A stretch of 64,000 nucleotides of DNA from Pseudoxanthomonas winnipegensis (lineage in GTDB: Bacteria; Pseudomonadota; Gammaproteobacteria; Xanthomonadales; Xanthomonadaceae). The DNA is taken from positions 248,001 to 312,000 of the forward strand of contig NZ_SHMH01000006.1 of NCBI RefSeq assembly GCF_004283755.1, given 5' to 3'. The translations under genes were made by a program, and so were the position numbers. The notes under the pieces are model-generated. The model had not been told where the DNA came from. It searched no databases and was given only the letters and a program-made list of their open reading frames with translations. Positions 62,144-64,000 of this stretch are shown piece after piece (positions within the stretch are counted from its first letter, which is position 1; the number at the start of each line of letters is the position of its first letter).

Positions 62144-62986
62144 TCAGTCCGGCAGCTGGTTGCCGATGCGCGCCGGGTCCAGCCCGTAGCGCTGCTGGAA
62201 GCGCTGGCTGAAGCTGCGCGCCGAACGGTAGCCCACGCGGGCGGCGACGGTCTTCAACGGCCAGCGTGTGGTGTAGAGCAGTTCCATCGCACGCGCCAGG
62301 CGCGCCTCGACGATGAGCTGGCGCAGGGAGGTGCGTTCGGCGGCCAGGCGGCGGCGCAGGGTGGCCCCGCTGAGCGACAGCGCCTGCTCGACATCGCGCG
62401 ACTGCCAGTCGCGCTGTGGTTGGTCGGACACCAGCGCCTGCACCTGTGCGGCCAGGGTCGGCTCGGGTGGCAGCAGCAGGCTGCCGTGTCCGCGCCGGCA
62501 CAGCGCCACCACCATGCCCGCCAGCACCAGCCGGGCTTCGGCGTAGCGTCCCTCGGCCAGCGCCTGGCGCCACTGCGGCAGTGCCGTGGCGAAGTCCTCG
62601 ATGGGCAATCGCGCCAGGGCCTGGCCGGGCTGGGGCAGGAGTTCGGTCCAGAGCAAACGCGCGGCCTCCAGCACCTCGGCGCACAGGGGGATCACCGCGG
62701 TCAGGTACAGGCCGCTAGCGGCATCGGGCGTGTTGATCACATCGATGCGGCAGGCCCGGGTAATCAGGAACAGATCGCCGGGCTCGAACGCGAGCAGCTG
62801 CGTCGCGGTGCTGACCAGCTTGCGGCCCTGCAGCAGGATCGCCACCTGCGGCCCGGGGATGTCCACCGACTGGGCGCCATGTTCGCGGCGCGCGGCGATG
62901 CAGGCGAAACCTTCGGCCCGCGCGCAGTCGGCCAGCGTGGCGAGGTCGGCCAGCAGGGTCTGTCGCGCGGGCAGGGCATGGTTCAT
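62144..62986 (-). CDS. AraC-family transcriptional regulator
   Basis: 280-residue regulator. The N-terminal half is an AraC_N-type cupin domain (VDIPGPQVAILLQGRKLVSTATQLLAFEPGDLFLI, INTPDAASGLYLTAVIPL). The C-terminal half has two helix-turn-helix motifs (DVEQALSLSGATLRRRLAAERTSLRQLIVEARLARAMELL; LKTVAARVGYRSARSFSQRFQQRYGLDPARI). The start ATG 62986 is the family start. It is divergent from the cyclase-family gene (90 bases between them) and upstream of the MBL hydrolase, so it probably regulates one or both. Confidence 0.92.
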   Translation of the reverse strand: MNHALPARQTLLADLATLADCARAEGFACIAARREHGAQSVDIPGPQVAILLQGRKLVSTATQLLAFEPGDLFLITRACRIDVINTPDAASGLYLTAVIPLCAEVLEAARLLWTELLPQPGQALARLPIEDFATALPQWRQALAEGRYAEARLVLAGMVVALCRRGHGSLLLPPEPTLAAQVQALVSDQPQRDWQSRDVEQALSLSGATLRRRLAAERTSLRQLIVEARLARAMELLYTTRWPLKTVAARVGYRSARSFSQRFQQRYGLDPARIGNQLPD

Positions 62987-63076
62987 GGCCCCGGCATGGT
63001 ACGCGCGGCGTGTGGCTCGAATGTGCGCCGCCGAGCGGGCAGGATGTCCACGACGCCCACGCCCACGGACCTCCCC

Positions 63077-63979
63077 ATGCCGCGCCTGCCCTGCCTGCTG
63101 ATCGCCTGCCTGATCGCTGCCGCCCCGCCGGCGCGCGCCGACGACATCCGCCTCTGGGACGTCTACGCCCAGCAGCTCAAGGGCGTGAAGTACGTGTCGC
63201 TCTCGCATGTGATCGCGCCGGACATCCCGGTCTGGCACGGCTTCGAGCCCTCCAGGTTCGAACCGGCCCGCGACCCGGCCGATGGTCACGCCTACACCTA
63301 TGCCAAGGATGGTTTCGAGGCCACGCGCTACACGCTGGCCACCGACCAGCTCGGCACCCAGCTCGATCCGCCCGCGCACTGGGCGCCGGAGTATCCGTCC
63401 ATCGACGAGCTGCCGGCCAGCTACACGCTGCGGCCGCTGGTGGTGATCTCCATCGTCGAGCAGGTCAAGCGCGACCCCGGCTATGCGCTGAGCGTGGCCG
63501 ACATCGAGGCCTTCGAGCGGCGCCATGGCCGCATCCCGGAAGGGGCGGTGGTCTTCGTGCGCTCGGACTGGTCCAGGCGCTGGCCGGATCCGGCGCTGGC
63601 CAAACTGGAGCGCTTCCGGGGCGTGTCGCTGCCGGCGCTCAAGTTCCTGCACGAACAGCGCCACATCCTGCTGCACGGGCACGAGCCGCTGGACACCGAC
63701 GACAGCCCCAAGCTGGAAGGCGAGGCCTGGCTGATGCACCACGGCTACGCCCAGGCCGAAGGCGTGGCGCACCTGGACCAGGTGCCGGAAGTCGGCGCGC
63801 TGGTGGCGATCGGCTTCCCAAGGTTCAAGGGCGGCACCGGCGGCTCCGCCAGCTTCACCGCGATCTGCCCACCCGACTGGCCGCACGGCGTGGCCGCCGA
63901 TCCGCGCCGCGATGCGCCGCTGCCGCGCTCGGACAAGCCGTTGCACTGGGATGCGGCCAAGGGCGTGCGCGTGCGTTGA
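63077..63979 (+). CDS. Secreted cyclase-family (kynurenine-formamidase-like) hydrolase
   Basis: 300-residue protein with a signal peptide (PCLLIACLIAAAPPARAD) and a cyclase-family fold: YVSLSHVIAPDIPVWHGF, the active-site region LGTQLDPPAHWAPEYPSIDELP, VVFVRSDWSRRWPD, FPALKFLHEQ-like LPALKFLHEQRHILLHGHEPLDTDDS. In the usual HxGTHxDxPxH motif the His after GT is Gln here (GTQLDPP), as in some isatin hydrolase-like members. The start at 63077 gives a clean signal peptide; 63044 is possible. It is divergent from the AraC regulator. Confidence 0.88.
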   Translation: MPRLPCLLIACLIAAAPPARADDIRLWDVYAQQLKGVKYVSLSHVIAPDIPVWHGFEPSRFEPARDPADGHAYTYAKDGFEATRYTLATDQLGTQLDPPAHWAPEYPSIDELPASYTLRPLVVISIVEQVKRDPGYALSVADIEAFERRHGRIPEGAVVFVRSDWSRRWPDPALAKLERFRGVSLPALKFLHEQRHILLHGHEPLDTDDSPKLEGEAWLMHHGYAQAEGVAHLDQVPEVGALVAIGFPRFKGGTGGSASFTAICPPDWPHGVAADPRRDAPLPRSDKPLHWDAAKGVRVR

Positions 63980-64000
63980 GGCGCGCTTGCTTCAGTCCCG

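Noticed and set aside
61808..63043. A long plus-strand open frame continuous with the cyclase-family gene
   Set aside because: It runs antisense to the AraC regulator; the cyclase product has a clean signal peptide starting at 63077.

Overview
The window is high-GC bacterial DNA that looks like a gammaproteobacterium of the Xanthomonadaceae (Xanthomonas, Stenotrophomonas, Pseudoxanthomonas or a close relative). Supporting points are the rsmG-parA-parB block, GTAG-type palindromic repeats of the kind described in Stenotrophomonas, an integron attC site just downstream of ilvD (the place where I recall Xanthomonas chromosomal integrons sitting), and a proteobacterial lasso peptide cluster. No rRNA, tRNA or CRISPR array was seen.

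Layout. 0-4.5 kb: a phosphate-selective-type porin gene broken by one in-frame amber codon, divergent from a TctD/TctE-like two-component pair that overlaps a periplasmic binding protein gene. 4.7-11.5 kb: a MipA/OmpV outer-membrane protein, an OpgB-like phosphoglycerol transferase, a NarL-type regulator and a Cache-PAS hybrid histidine kinase. 11.9-19.8 kb: a two-partner secretion locus with a 2074-residue exoprotein (GLUG and MBG repeats) and a transporter gene split by a one-base frameshift. 20.5-25.5 kb: DctA, malic enzyme MaeB and a small His-rich protein.

25.6-34.7 kb is the most interesting part: a lasso peptide locus. It holds a 46-codon precursor gene (33771-33911, minus) whose predicted core is GAGMTTNEIVGHRQDVGISD, with Gly1-Glu8 as the likely ring closure. 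It also holds a fused RRE-protease (B), an asparagine-synthetase-like cyclase (C), an AtxE2-like lasso isopeptidase, a TonB-dependent receptor, a GntR regulator and two paralogous XRE regulators. Three copies of the palindrome CTACG-N5-CGTAG lie in front of the XRE genes and between one of them and the receptor. The expected logic is that the peptide is made by A-B-C, imported by the receptor and opened by the isopeptidase. No dedicated ABC exporter is present.

34.9-41.3 kb: an AraC regulator, a VOC protein, and a GntR-ABC transporter operon divergent from a serine hydrolase, with identical operators TGTACTA-N7-TAGTACA on both sides. 41.6-47.8 kb: parB, parA, rsmG, a phosphopantetheinyl transferase, a GlsB-like protein, xthA, a gamma-carbonic-anhydrase-like protein, a DUF2167 protein and a Cys-cluster protein. 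48-54.8 kb: a tightly overlapping RDD / SpoIIM-like / DUF4129 / DUF4350 / MoxR / DUF58 operon with a GTAG repeat in its only gap. 54.8-59.8 kb: two small membrane proteins, a glutathionylspermidine-synthase-like ligase with a DUF1190 lipoprotein, and ilvD. 59.8-60.8 kb is a gene graveyard: a cassette-like small gene, an attC site, a GNAT fragment and a Fic remnant behind intact palindromes. 60.9-64 kb: an MBL hydrolase, an AraC regulator and a cyclase-family hydrolase.

All calls come from reading the sequence and from family knowledge. No database search was possible.
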